A DNA stretch of 64,000 nt from Dialister hominis (GTDB lineage: Bacteria > Bacillota > Negativicutes > Veillonellales > Dialisteraceae), in the NCBI RefSeq assembly GCF_007164725.1, contig NZ_AP019697.1, positions 540,001 to 604,000 on the forward strand, read 5' to 3'. The stretch's first letter is position 1; each line of letters begins with the position of its first letter. Below, piece by piece: positions 27,218 to 34,900 of this stretch. The position numbers and the translations under genes were made by a program. Under the pieces are notes generated by a model. The model had not been told where the DNA came from. It saw nothing but the letters and a program-made list of their open reading frames with translations, and searched no databases.

Positions 27218-27901
27218 TTTCCTGAAGAAATCGGCAAGCTGGTTCCTGAAAATGTTGGCGCCGCCATTTGCCGGGTGGCGTAGTCCCTTGACGGAGAAGC
27301 CTGCATCCAGGAGCGTGTTCTCGCTCTTCTTTCCAATGGCAAGAAGGGGAAGGGACCCGGTGAGGGAGAGGAGCTCTTTTGTGTAGGAGAGCCCGATGGC
27401 AAGTTCATCATCTGTCGGCGTCCTGTTGGAAAGAAGGTCGTCTTTCTTATGAGGATGGAAAGGATAGATGTTCCATAAGATGAATTCATCAGCGGAAAGG
27501 CCGGCATCGAGGCATGCTTTCCATACGACGGAATCGGTCGGCTCATTGAAGCCTTTTTCCTTCTGCGTGGGTTTTGCAATCATGGGAGAATCTTTCCTGC
27601 TTGTCCGTTTTCCCTCTTTCCCGAGGATCATGAGGCTGTTTACTGCGGGATGCTCGTTTAGTATCATGCGCTCGCATGTCATGGCAATCCCGGTGAAGTG
27701 TCCGCCCTGATAACCGCATGCCTCAGCGATCAGAAGAAGCTTTGCCTTCCCAACGCGGCGGGAAAGGTAGTCGTGAAGCTGCTCTTTCCTTATGGATGGC
27801 GCATTTTCCACTTCATAGCGAAGGTCCGTATCTTTCCAGGGATTAAAGGTGAGCGCTCCCTCGTAGGAAGCAAGGCTCTTAATGAATGCATCGATAGTCA
27901 T
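27215..27901 (-). CDS. Uracil-DNA glycosylase-superfamily protein
   Basis: A 228-residue protein that looks like a member of the UDG superfamily, which removes uracil or other damaged bases. The catalytic-loop region reads LLIAEACGYQGGHFTGIAMT near residues 55-75, and the closing active-site segment LRHPANGGANIF resembles the HPS/HP-(A/S) loop. It lacks the obvious four-cysteine Fe-S pattern of family 4/5 enzymes. Activity on uracil is inferred only. The ribosome site follows directly after the GT39 terminator, so expression may depend on read-through from the GT39-DedA operon. Confidence 0.75.
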   Translation of the reverse strand: MTIDAFIKSLASYEGALTFNPWKDTDLRYEVENAPSIRKEQLHDYLSRRVGKAKLLLIAEACGYQGGHFTGIAMTCERMILNEHPAVNSLMILGKEGKRTSRKDSPMIAKPTQKEKGFNEPTDSVVWKACLDAGLSADEFILWNIYPFHPHKKDDLLSNRTPTDDELAIGLSYTKELLSLTGSLPLLAIGKKSENTLLDAGFSVKGLRHPANGGANIFRNQLADFFRK

Positions 27902-27917
27902 GGCAGTTCCTTTCGTC

Positions 27918-27946
27918 TAAAAGAAAAGCCGGCATAAGCCGGCTTT
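27918..27946 (-). terminator. Terminator of the DedA-GT39 operon, just before the UDG-like gene
   Basis: AAAGCCGGC pairs perfectly with GCCGGCTTT around four bases; on the minus strand a TTTTCTTTT run follows. The UDG-like ATG is 16-17 bases past the T-run, with AGGAA between. Confidence 0.85.
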
Positions 27947-27947
27947 A

Positions 27948-29657
27948 TCAGTTTTCTTCAGCCGGGGAGAGGGGCGCTGTTTCGCCCGCTGCTTCCGGTT
28001 CATCATTTAAATGGTAAAGTGTTCCTCTTGGAAGATCCTTATCCTTTGTGAAATCATCTTTCATCGGCCATTCCTTGAAGTACTTCATATCGCTCTTGGA
28101 AACAAAGAGATAGACAGACTTGCCGGAGTCTTTGTATTCCTTGGCAAAGTCTTCATCAGACTCGGACGGCATGACATACTTTTCATTCCAAAGAGCGCTT
28201 CTCTTTTCTTCGTCAGGAAGAGAAGGAACAAGGCGGATGCCTGTTTCTCCGGTATAGTACGTATAGCCGGCCGGATAGGAATGGAAGAAGTAATGGATGC
28301 CTGGTGCATCATGGATATCATTGGCCGAGTCCATGATGGAACGCGACGGAAGGTAGTTGGGAAGTCCTTCCATGATGATGAAGAGGTAAGCCGAAGCAGT
28401 AACGGCGGAAATGACTGTCAGACGGCGGCCGCTGCTCTTTTTCCAGCGGAGGATGAGTTCCCATACGGCGTAAAGGATGACAGCGTAGAAAAGAAGCCAG
28501 CTTCCTTCCTTGATGTAAATGGTACCTGCCACAAGAGCGGCAATCAGGAAGAAGAAACCACCGTAAGCGCAGAGGCTCGATGCTTTTTCCCCTTCACGCA
28601 CGAGGAGCGCGCACATGGCGGAAAGAATAATGGCAGGAACGATGGAAATGTAAGTGTAGGTCACATACTTTGTCGCCATAAGGGTGTAGAAAAGGATTGT
28701 GCCGATCATCCAGACCATGAGAAAACGGTAGAACGGGGTCTTTTCTTTCCACTGCCTGACGGCTTCATAAATTGTCATGCCGGTCCAGGGAAGGAGAGCG
28801 GCCGGGAAGATGACAAGGTAGTAGTACCAGTGATTGTCTTCCGGATGCTCGGAAACCGTAGCTCTTGCTATGTTGTGCAGGCCGAGGAACTGGGAAACGA
28901 AGTCGCTTCCATGAATGGCATACATGCCGCCGTACCAGGGAAGGACGACGACAAGGAAAGCAAGGATGCCCGTGATGGGGAAGAGGGAAAGAATCTTCTT
29001 CGGCTCTTTCATGGAAAGGCACCAGAGAACAAGAAGGATGCCTGGAAGGACAAGCCCGACAGGGCCTTTAGTGAGGCAGGCAAAGCCAGCAGCGGCATAA
29101 GCAATGATCAGATGCTTCCTGCTTCCTTCCATGACGCCGATGTAAGCGGAAAGAAGGGTCGGAATCGTAAAGAGAAGAAGGATGCTGTCCGTGATGATGG
29201 CATGGGAGATGATCCAGAATTCAAAGGAAAGCGCCAGCATGAGCCCTGCCCAGATGGCTGCAATATTGTCCTTCAGGATTCTTCTTACGTACCAGGTAAG
29301 AAGCGTGACGGAAAGCGCCCCGCAAAAGGCAGAGGGGAGCCTTGCCGCGAGATCGGTGAAGCCCAGGATGGAATAGCTGATGGAAAGCAGCCAGTAAACC
29401 ATGATAGGCTTGTCATACCAGTAAATGCCATAAATCTGCGGGGACATCCAGTTGCCTGACATGACCATTTCCTTAGCCGTCAGCGCATAATTGGATTCGA
29501 CGGGATCGGTAATGGGGAGGGCCCAAGATCCCCAGAGCAGGAATGCAAAGGCAAGGATGAAGATGAATCCCAGGGATTTCTCTGTCACATGGGAAGTAGA
29601 GAACGCTTCCTGCCTTGCTTTTTCCTTCTTTTCTTTTTTCTGTCGTTTCGTGCTCAA
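27948..29657 (-). CDS. GT39-family glycosyltransferase (ArnT-like), second copy
   Basis: A 569-residue polytopic membrane protein of the ArnT/PMT fold, transferring a sugar from a polyprenyl-phosphate donor to an envelope acceptor on the periplasmic side. The first loop holds TDPVESNYALTAKEM, where Asp and Glu are the expected catalytic carboxylates. About 11-12 TM helices are followed by a periplasmic C-terminal domain. The start is TTG at 29657 with GGGAGGAA upstream. It lies 33 bp after the other GT39 gene. The N-terminal tail is rich in Lys/Glu. Confidence 0.88.
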   Translation of the reverse strand: MSTKRQKKEKKEKARQEAFSTSHVTEKSLGFIFILAFAFLLWGSWALPITDPVESNYALTAKEMVMSGNWMSPQIYGIYWYDKPIMVYWLLSISYSILGFTDLAARLPSAFCGALSVTLLTWYVRRILKDNIAAIWAGLMLALSFEFWIISHAIITDSILLLFTIPTLLSAYIGVMEGSRKHLIIAYAAAGFACLTKGPVGLVLPGILLVLWCLSMKEPKKILSLFPITGILAFLVVVLPWYGGMYAIHGSDFVSQFLGLHNIARATVSEHPEDNHWYYYLVIFPAALLPWTGMTIYEAVRQWKEKTPFYRFLMVWMIGTILFYTLMATKYVTYTYISIVPAIILSAMCALLVREGEKASSLCAYGGFFFLIAALVAGTIYIKEGSWLLFYAVILYAVWELILRWKKSSGRRLTVISAVTASAYLFIIMEGLPNYLPSRSIMDSANDIHDAPGIHYFFHSYPAGYTYYTGETGIRLVPSLPDEEKRSALWNEKYVMPSESDEDFAKEYKDSGKSVYLFVSKSDMKYFKEWPMKDDFTKDKDLPRGTLYHLNDEPEAAGETAPLSPAEEN

Positions 29658-29690
29658 AATGGATTCCTCCCTGAATGAAGTGAAATGTGA

Positions 29691-31301
29691 TTACTTCTGC
29701 AAAGAACCTTCGCTATTTCCTTTGCGGAAGAGGTAAGCCGTATCTTTTTCCCAAATGAGTGTGAGGTCCTTCTTCTCCTCATCCGGCCAGTTCTTGTAAA
29801 GCTTTTTCTGAATCAGTATGTATGCCTGATCCGGCAGGCGGGCAGGTTCTTCAAGGCCCGGAAGCAGGACGCCGTTTTCCTTGTTCTTTTCATCGACCTG
29901 CTGCTTCCTCTTGTCGAAGTCAGGAAGCGCTTTTCCGTACAGATCCTCATAGAAAGCAAAGGACGGACGGTAGAAAGGATCGATATAAAGAGGGACATCG
30001 GGGTCGAGTGATTCAGCGGCTGTCTTTTCCGCAATGGCTCTTGATGTGAAAAGATCGGAGACCGGTTTTTCAAAAGCGCCCCAGACGGAAAGGACGAAGA
30101 CGAGAATCAAAGCAGCCTGCGTCATGAAGAAGGCATGGAACCTTCCTTTTGCGAGGCGGCTTGCCGAGAAGAAGGCAGCAAGGACCATGAGCCCTGCGAT
30201 AGCGTAGTGGACGATGGGTCCGCCTTCCGGAGAAAAGGGGACAAAAGCGACGGCGCCGGTCGTAATCAGTGCAAAGACGACATGGCAGATGATGAAGGCT
30301 TTGGAAATGTGCCCTGTCTCTTCAATCCGCGCAAGATAAGCGGAAGAAAGAATGGCAAGCGGCGGGAACATCGGAAGGATGTAGGAGAAGAGCTGCGTGG
30401 AAGATACGGAGAAGAAAAGGAAAATGAAAAGCGCCCATACGATGAAGTAGAGCATGACCTTGTCTTTTCTCCATTCACGGAAGCTCTTCAAAAGCCCCGG
30501 AAGCGTTCCGCTCCATGGATAGAAGCCTGCCAGCACGACGACGATGTAGAGCCAGTAATGGTTCTGCCCTGCGTGCTCAGGAGCCACGAAGCGCGTGATA
30601 TTATGGTAGCCCAGAAATGTATCGATGAAAGCATCTCCGTGGAGCATGCCCATTTCAATGTACCAGGGAAGTCCGACGAGGCAGGCAAGCGGGATGCCCC
30701 AGTACCATTTAAGTCCCATGATGTGCTTAATGTCAAACTGGCGCGAAAAAATGAGCCAGAGACTGACAATCAGGGCCGGGAATCCGAATCCAACAGGCCC
30801 CTTCGTCAAAAGTGCAAGGCCGCACGCGATATACGCAGCTGCGTATTCTTTTCTCAGGAATGACATGAGCGCAACAGTCAGTGTGAGGCAGAGGAGCATG
30901 TCCGTGACCGAGCTTCTGGCAAGGACGATGATTTCAAGCGATGTGGCACAGATGAAGCCTGCGCGAAGCGCAGCCCTTTCTCCTAAGAAGCGGCGGGAGG
31001 AGAGGAAGAGGTAGCAGGGCGTCAGCGCGCCTAAAAGGACGGAAGGAAGTCTGGCGGCCCAGGTAGAGACGCCGAAAATCGAGAAGGAAATAGCTTCCAG
31101 CCAATAGAAAAGCGGCGGTTTGTCATACCAAAACTCGCCGTAGATGCGCGGGGATATCCAGTCTCCTGTCGCCAGCATCTCCTTGGCCGTTTCGCCATAA
31201 ACGGGTTCATCCGGGTCCAGAAGCGGAATCAGTCCGGAAAATGTGCCGTAAAGAAAAAGGCAGAAAAGGAAAAGGAGGATGCAGTTTCTATATGTTTTCA
31301 T
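29691..31301 (-). CDS. GT39-family glycosyltransferase (ArnT-like), first copy
   Basis: A 536-residue ArnT-like membrane glycosyltransferase. The first periplasmic loop carries LLDPDEPVYGETAKEML, a clear match to the catalytic DE motif, and YDKPPLFYWLEA follows as in the family. The start was placed at 31301, where the TM-rich sequence begins; a longer upstream frame only reads through dedA in the wrong phase. It overlaps dedA by 14 bases without a strong ribosome site, so it is probably translationally coupled. It shares general layout with the downstream paralogue. Confidence 0.88.
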   Translation of the reverse strand: MKTYRNCILLFLFCLFLYGTFSGLIPLLDPDEPVYGETAKEMLATGDWISPRIYGEFWYDKPPLFYWLEAISFSIFGVSTWAARLPSVLLGALTPCYLFLSSRRFLGERAALRAGFICATSLEIIVLARSSVTDMLLCLTLTVALMSFLRKEYAAAYIACGLALLTKGPVGFGFPALIVSLWLIFSRQFDIKHIMGLKWYWGIPLACLVGLPWYIEMGMLHGDAFIDTFLGYHNITRFVAPEHAGQNHYWLYIVVVLAGFYPWSGTLPGLLKSFREWRKDKVMLYFIVWALFIFLFFSVSSTQLFSYILPMFPPLAILSSAYLARIEETGHISKAFIICHVVFALITTGAVAFVPFSPEGGPIVHYAIAGLMVLAAFFSASRLAKGRFHAFFMTQAALILVFVLSVWGAFEKPVSDLFTSRAIAEKTAAESLDPDVPLYIDPFYRPSFAFYEDLYGKALPDFDKRKQQVDEKNKENGVLLPGLEEPARLPDQAYILIQKKLYKNWPDEEKKDLTLIWEKDTAYLFRKGNSEGSLQK

Positions 31302-31902
31302 GGGTATCTTTGCTTGCTTTCTGTTTTCGCTTTGAATATAAATGGAATCCAAGGGCGACCGCAATGGAAATGACGACGCAGACGAGTGCGATTTCCAGCT
31401 TGTAGTCCAGGATTTTCTGCCAGTTGTGGCCGAGGACGGATCCTGCGTATACGAGGAAAATCGTCCAGGGAACCGTTCCCAGAATCGTAAGGCCGATGAA
31501 TTCAGGCATCGGATACTGGGCAATTCCGGCAGGAAGAGAAATGAACGTGCGGACGCCCGGAAGAAGGCGGCCTGTGAAAATGGCGATTCCGCCGTATATT
31601 TCAAACCAGTCTTTGGCAGCAATCATTTTTCTTGCAGTAAGGCCGCCTTTGGCCGTATGTTTCAATATGAGTCCGCGTCCGCCTTTGTAGCCCATGTAGT
31701 AGGAAGCGACGGAACCAGCAATCCCGGCAGCCGTCCCGATGGCAATGGTAGGCCAGAACGAGAAAATTTCCTGAGAAACAAGAAAACCGGCAAAGCCCAG
31801 AATGATTTCACTGGGAATCGGAACATTCATGTTTTCAAGAGCCATACAGATGAAGAGAGCGAGGTATCCCCAGTCATAGAGGAAGTTGATGATGATGTCC
31901 AT
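31288..31902 (-). CDS. DedA-family membrane protein
   Basis: A 204-residue inner-membrane protein of the DedA/VTT family. Recent work assigns some members to recycling undecaprenyl phosphate or phospholipids across the membrane. Family motifs are ENMNVPIPSEIILGFAGF, GYKGGRG and FTGRLLPGVRTFISLPAG, the last with the conserved Arg. AAGGA lies five bases before the ATG at 31902. As first gene of an operon with two lipid-linked-sugar transferases, a role in returning the carrier lipid is plausible (inference). Confidence 0.92.
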   Translation of the reverse strand: MDIIINFLYDWGYLALFICMALENMNVPIPSEIILGFAGFLVSQEIFSFWPTIAIGTAAGIAGSVASYYMGYKGGRGLILKHTAKGGLTARKMIAAKDWFEIYGGIAIFTGRLLPGVRTFISLPAGIAQYPMPEFIGLTILGTVPWTIFLVYAGSVLGHNWQKILDYKLEIALVCVVISIAVALGFHLYSKRKQKASKDTHENI

Positions 31903-32439
31903 AGAAGTCCTTTGTGTATAAACGACGCGGCGGGGAGGAAGCAGAAATATCTTGAAGAATCCCCTGCCTAAAGAGTAAGGTAAAAACTTATACAATACAT
32001 AAACAATATCTAAATTCTCTAAAATTTTTTGCCTTGCATAGTCTTCAGAGTATTTGCACTTTCAAATATAACATGACAGCGGGCAGGGGTCAACGAAAAC
32101 GGGAATCTGCCGGGCAAAAAGGCGGTGAGAAGAGGGAGAATTCTTCCCTGCAGCCGAGTATTCATTTTATTCAAAGGCGGTTTTTTCACTCTCCTATTTT
32201 CACTCTCCTATATATAATGAAATATTATATATGCAGTCATATACAGAATAATCAGTATTTTTATTGACAGGAATGTATAAAGTTGATAGAATATGCATTA
32301 AGTTATGTATGGAAAAGGATATTCCAGCCGGATGGGGTGGAGAAATACACCGGACGGAGAGCTTTTCTGTATCTGCAATGAATTTTCATGCAGATTCCTT
32401 TTATTCATTTGTAAGTTGTCATTTGTGGAGATGAAACAT
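31903..32439. other. AT-rich intergenic region with tandem repeat, inverted repeat and promoter
   Basis: No gene is supported. A perfect 14-bp tandem repeat, TTTTCACTCTCCTA, occupies 32183-32196 and 32197-32210. It is followed immediately by an inverted repeat, TATATAAT-N5-ATTATATA (32211-32231). The binding-protein promoter and a 140-base leader follow. The left half up to 32040 is the DedA upstream region. Confidence 0.6.
32264..32292 (+). promoter_or_regulatory. Promoter of the amino-acid binding protein gene
   Basis: A consensus TTGACA (32264-32269) and TAGAAT (32287-32292) with 17-bp spacing. The repeats at 32183-32231 end 32 bp upstream and are candidate regulator sites. Confidence 0.75.
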
Positions 32440-33240
32440 ATGCTGGGCAAAAAGTTAAAAATTCTGTTGGCTGTCGGAGCTGCTTCCGCAGTTATGCTTG
32501 CTGCAGGATGCGGCGGCGGAGATTCCAAATCGAGTTCTGCTTCAGGAAAAGGCGGCATTCCTGCTGTTATCCGTGTCGGCTCTGAAACAACATTCCCTCC
32601 GTTCGAATTTACAGAGGATGATAAATATGTAGGCTTCGATCTTGATCTGGCTGACGCCATCATTAAACAGATGGGCAGCAAGATGGAATTCAAGAGCATG
32701 GGCTTTGATGCACTGATTCCGGCTGTCCAGTCCGGACAGATCGACATGATCGCTGCCGGCCTTGATGCTACACCGGAAAGAGCTAAGCAGGTCGCTTTTT
32801 CTGACGTATACTTCAAGGATAACGGCTACTGCATCGTTGTAAGAAAAGACAATACCACGATCAACGACTGGGCTGATCTTGCAGGAAAGAATGTAGGCGC
32901 TCAGGTAGGCACCTACCAGGTCAAACTGGCTCAGGAAGCCAAGGCTGCTGAAGTCAAGCAGCTCGATTCCAATTCCCAGGCATGGATGGAACTGCAGGCT
33001 AATACGCTTGACGCTGTCGTCATCGATCAGCCGGTTGCCATGTACTACCTGAAACAGGGCGCAGGCAAGGACCTGAAGATTGTTGGAACACAGAAAGACG
33101 GTTCCGGAATGGTATTCGCATTCAAGAAAGACAACAAGCAGCTTCAGGAAGGCGTCAACAAAGCGCTGAAGGAACTGAAAGCAAACGGCACATACGACAA
33201 GATTTATGAAAAATGGTTCGGAAAGCCGGCTTCTAAATAA
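32440..33240 (+). CDS. Amino-acid ABC transporter substrate-binding lipoprotein
   Basis: A 266-residue family-3 solute-binding protein for a polar amino acid uptake system. The lipoprotein signal ends in the lipobox LAAGC. The mature part begins the family pattern RVGSETTFPPFEFTEDDKYV, then GFDLDLADAI, FDALIPAVQSGQIDMI and GAQVGTYQ. The start was set at 32440, with GGAG about nine bases upstream; an ATG at 32431 abuts that site. No permease or ATPase gene is adjacent, so the rest of the transporter is elsewhere. Ligand (Gln, Arg or Cys type) is not settled. Confidence 0.9.
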   Translation: MLGKKLKILLAVGAASAVMLAAGCGGGDSKSSSASGKGGIPAVIRVGSETTFPPFEFTEDDKYVGFDLDLADAIIKQMGSKMEFKSMGFDALIPAVQSGQIDMIAAGLDATPERAKQVAFSDVYFKDNGYCIVVRKDNTTINDWADLAGKNVGAQVGTYQVKLAQEAKAAEVKQLDSNSQAWMELQANTLDAVVIDQPVAMYYLKQGAGKDLKIVGTQKDGSGMVFAFKKDNKQLQEGVNKALKELKANGTYDKIYEKWFGKPASK

Positions 33241-33257
33241 TTACAAAGATAATGATG

Positions 33258-33290
33258 AAAAGAGGGCAGGAACACCTGCTCTTTTTTCTT
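33258..33290 (+). terminator. Terminator after binding-protein gene
   Basis: AAAAGAGGGCAGG pairs with CCTGCTCTTTT around AACA, then more T residues. Confidence 0.85.
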
Positions 33291-33433
33291 TGCATACAGT
33301 TTAGGGACGCTGTTCATCTTTTCTTTAAGCATTGTTTAAGTCTTGCCTATATACATGCTGGATGACGATGGTATAATAAGAACAGTGGTGAATGATCACC
33401 GCCGGGTATATTCCAGAGAAAGGAGATGCTGCA

Positions 33434-33655
33434 TTGAAGTCCAAAATTTTGGCCGCTTTAGCAGGTATCCTTGTTCTTGCAGGAGGTTATACCGTCTGGG
33501 CAGAGACCTATGGTCCTTATTGCTACGGACCTGGCGCTTACAGTTCAGAGGTGCAGTCTTCTCAGGATCAGAGTCAGTACCCCTGCGGTCCTTACGGCCC
33601 TAACGGGAACGGCAGAAGAAATTTCTGCGGCGGTCCCTATTACAACAGAGGATAA
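33434..33655 (+). CDS. Small secreted Gly/Tyr/Pro-rich protein
   Basis: A 73-residue protein with a signal peptide (KSKILAALAGILVLAGGYTVWA) and a mature part of about 48 residues. The mature part is rich in Gly, Pro, Tyr and Gln, with a recurring (C)GPYG/YGPG motif and three cysteines. The best start is TTG at 33434, which has AAAGGAG eight to nine bases upstream. An upstream ATG at 33392 would hide the signal peptide behind a polar tail. I do not recognise the family; a surface or periplasmic structural role is possible. Confidence 0.6.
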   Translation: MKSKILAALAGILVLAGGYTVWAETYGPYCYGPGAYSSEVQSSQDQSQYPCGPYGPNGNGRRNFCGGPYYNRG

Positions 33656-33689
33656 ATGATCATCCGCGCTCTATGGAGGCGGATGGCTG

Positions 33690-33900
33690 GTGTCCTTCGG
33701 CAGGACAAGCGGTACAAATATGTCTGGGAAACAGACAAAGTCGGAATGATTGGCTGTGACAGCTTTCGGCAAGCGGCGTGCCTGCGGGCCCCGCGTGCCA
33801 GATGCGGTCAGGGGAGGAAGCAATTCTTCTTCCCGTGAACGGAAATTGAAAACCGCAAGCAGACGCTCTCCATGTATAGGGCGCGGGTTTGCGGTTTTAT
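33690..33900 (+). ncRNA. Candidate structured RNA, unassigned
   Basis: Consecutive stems are visible: TGTCCT/AGGACA, TGTCTG/CAGACA closing GGAAA, a GC-rich stem around GCGTGCC...GCGTGC, and GGAGGAAG/CTTCTTCC with one G-U. The series ends in a terminator of ten pairs (AAAACCGCAA/TTGCGGTTTT). It does not match the 6S, tmRNA, RNase P or common riboswitch motifs I know. A short GGTCAGG...GGAAGCA likeness to SRP RNA is too weak to name it. It may be a 3' UTR of the small secreted protein gene. Confidence 0.35.
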
Positions 33901-33901
33901 T
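33849..33901 (+). terminator. Terminator
   Basis: AAAACCGCAA (33849-33858) pairs with TTGCGGTTTT (33889-33898), followed by ATTTTG. Confidence 0.8.
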
Positions 33902-34102
33902 TTGCCTTTTTGGGGATGGTATCCCCTTGTGATATACTATATGTAGTATGCGTTTCTTGGATTTGTTCTTGTTAAATGCATATATAAGGAAGAAAGGGCA
34001 GAAAAAGCCCGAAATCAGGAACAAGAGAGAGCTGGAAAACAAATCGAAAAAATTTCATATATTTACAGCTACACGTAAATAATATAAAATGGAATAAGAT
34101 TT

Positions 34103-34130
34103 TGATTGTATACATTCTCTGACGTATACA
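34103..34130 (+). promoter_or_regulatory. suf operon promoter with overlapping palindrome
   Basis: TTGATT (34103-34108) and TATACA (34125-34130) are 16 bp apart. Two GTATAC hexamers, at 34108-34113 and 34124-34129, form an inverted repeat lying over the spacer and -10, which suits a repressor site such as an Rrf2-type Fe-S regulator. An alternative -10 is TACAAT at 34134. No regulator gene is adjacent. Confidence 0.5.
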
Positions 34131-34154
34131 GATTACAATATATGAGGTGATAGA

Positions 34155-34898
34155 ATGACCGAATTACTCCGCGTGGAAAATCTTCACGTTTCAGTAGGCA
34201 AGAAAGAACTCCTTCATGGAATCAACCTGACTGTAAACAAGGGAGAAGTCCATGTGATTATGGGCATCAACGGCGCCGGCAAGTCGACGCTCCTTCATGC
34301 CATCATGGGGAACCCTGTTTATACAATTACTGAAGGCCGTATTTTCTTTGAAGGACAGGATATTACAGAACTGTCTGTCGATAAGAGAGCCAAGCTCGGC
34401 ATTTTCCTTTCTTTCCAGAATCCGATTTCCGTTGCCGGCATTACGACTGAAAACTTCATTCGTACAGCCAAGACGACGATTTCCGGAAAGCAGCAGAGAC
34501 TCTTCCCTTTCAAGCGTCTCATGAAATCCAGAATGGAAGATCTGGCTATGGATCCGTCCTATGCAGAACGTTACCTGAATGACGGCTTCTCCGGCGGCGA
34601 AAGAAAGAAGAGCGAAATTCTTCAGATGCGCATCCTGGATCCGAAGCTGGCTATGCTTGATGAAACAGACTCCGGTCTGGACGTCGATGCTGTCCGCATC
34701 GTTTCCCGCAACATTTCCGAATACCACAATGAAAATAATTCACTTCTGATCATTACCCATCTGAACCAGATCCTGAAGTTCATCACACCGGAATTTGTCC
34801 ACGTCCTCATCGACGGCAAGATCGTCAAGGAAGGCGGTCCGGAACTGGTGGACGAAATCGAGACCAATGGCTTTGACGCATACCGCAGCGAGGTGTGA
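34155..34898 (+). CDS. sufC: Fe-S cluster assembly ATPase SufC
   Basis: A 247-residue soluble ABC-type ATPase that powers the SufBCD scaffold for Fe-S cluster assembly. Walker A is GINGAGKSTLL near residue 38, the signature is FSGGERKKSEILQM, and Walker B is LAMLDETDSGLD, all in SufC-specific form. GAGGTGA lies before the ATG. It is the first gene of sufCBDSU; the stop overlaps the GTG that precedes the sufB start. Confidence 0.97.
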   Translation: MTELLRVENLHVSVGKKELLHGINLTVNKGEVHVIMGINGAGKSTLLHAIMGNPVYTITEGRIFFEGQDITELSVDKRAKLGIFLSFQNPISVAGITTENFIRTAKTTISGKQQRLFPFKRLMKSRMEDLAMDPSYAERYLNDGFSGGERKKSEILQMRILDPKLAMLDETDSGLDVDAVRIVSRNISEYHNENNSLLIITHLNQILKFITPEFVHVLIDGKIVKEGGPELVDEIETNGFDAYRSEV

Positions 34899-34900
34899 TC

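Larger units (their letters stand above)
33656..34154. other. Intergenic region with structured segment, terminator and suf promoter
   Basis: No protein gene is credible. From 33660 to 33840 the DNA is GC-rich compared with its flanks and holds several consecutive hairpins. It ends in a terminator at 33849-33900. From 33930 to 34150 it is AT-rich and holds the suf promoter region. Confidence 0.6.

Noticed and set aside
28011-29459. 482-codon plus-strand frame opposite a GT39 gene
   Set aside because: The opposite frame encodes a clear membrane glycosyltransferase; this frame is a charged low-complexity shadow.
33800-33830. Possible SRP RNA (GGTCAGG...GGAAGCA)
   Set aside because: The conserved GGTCAGGTCCGGAAGGAAGCA core is not intact and the flanking helix does not form.
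33656-33838. 60-codon open frame after the small secreted protein gene
   Set aside because: No ribosome site, protein-like composition or recognisable domain; the DNA is better explained as structured RNA or 3' UTR.
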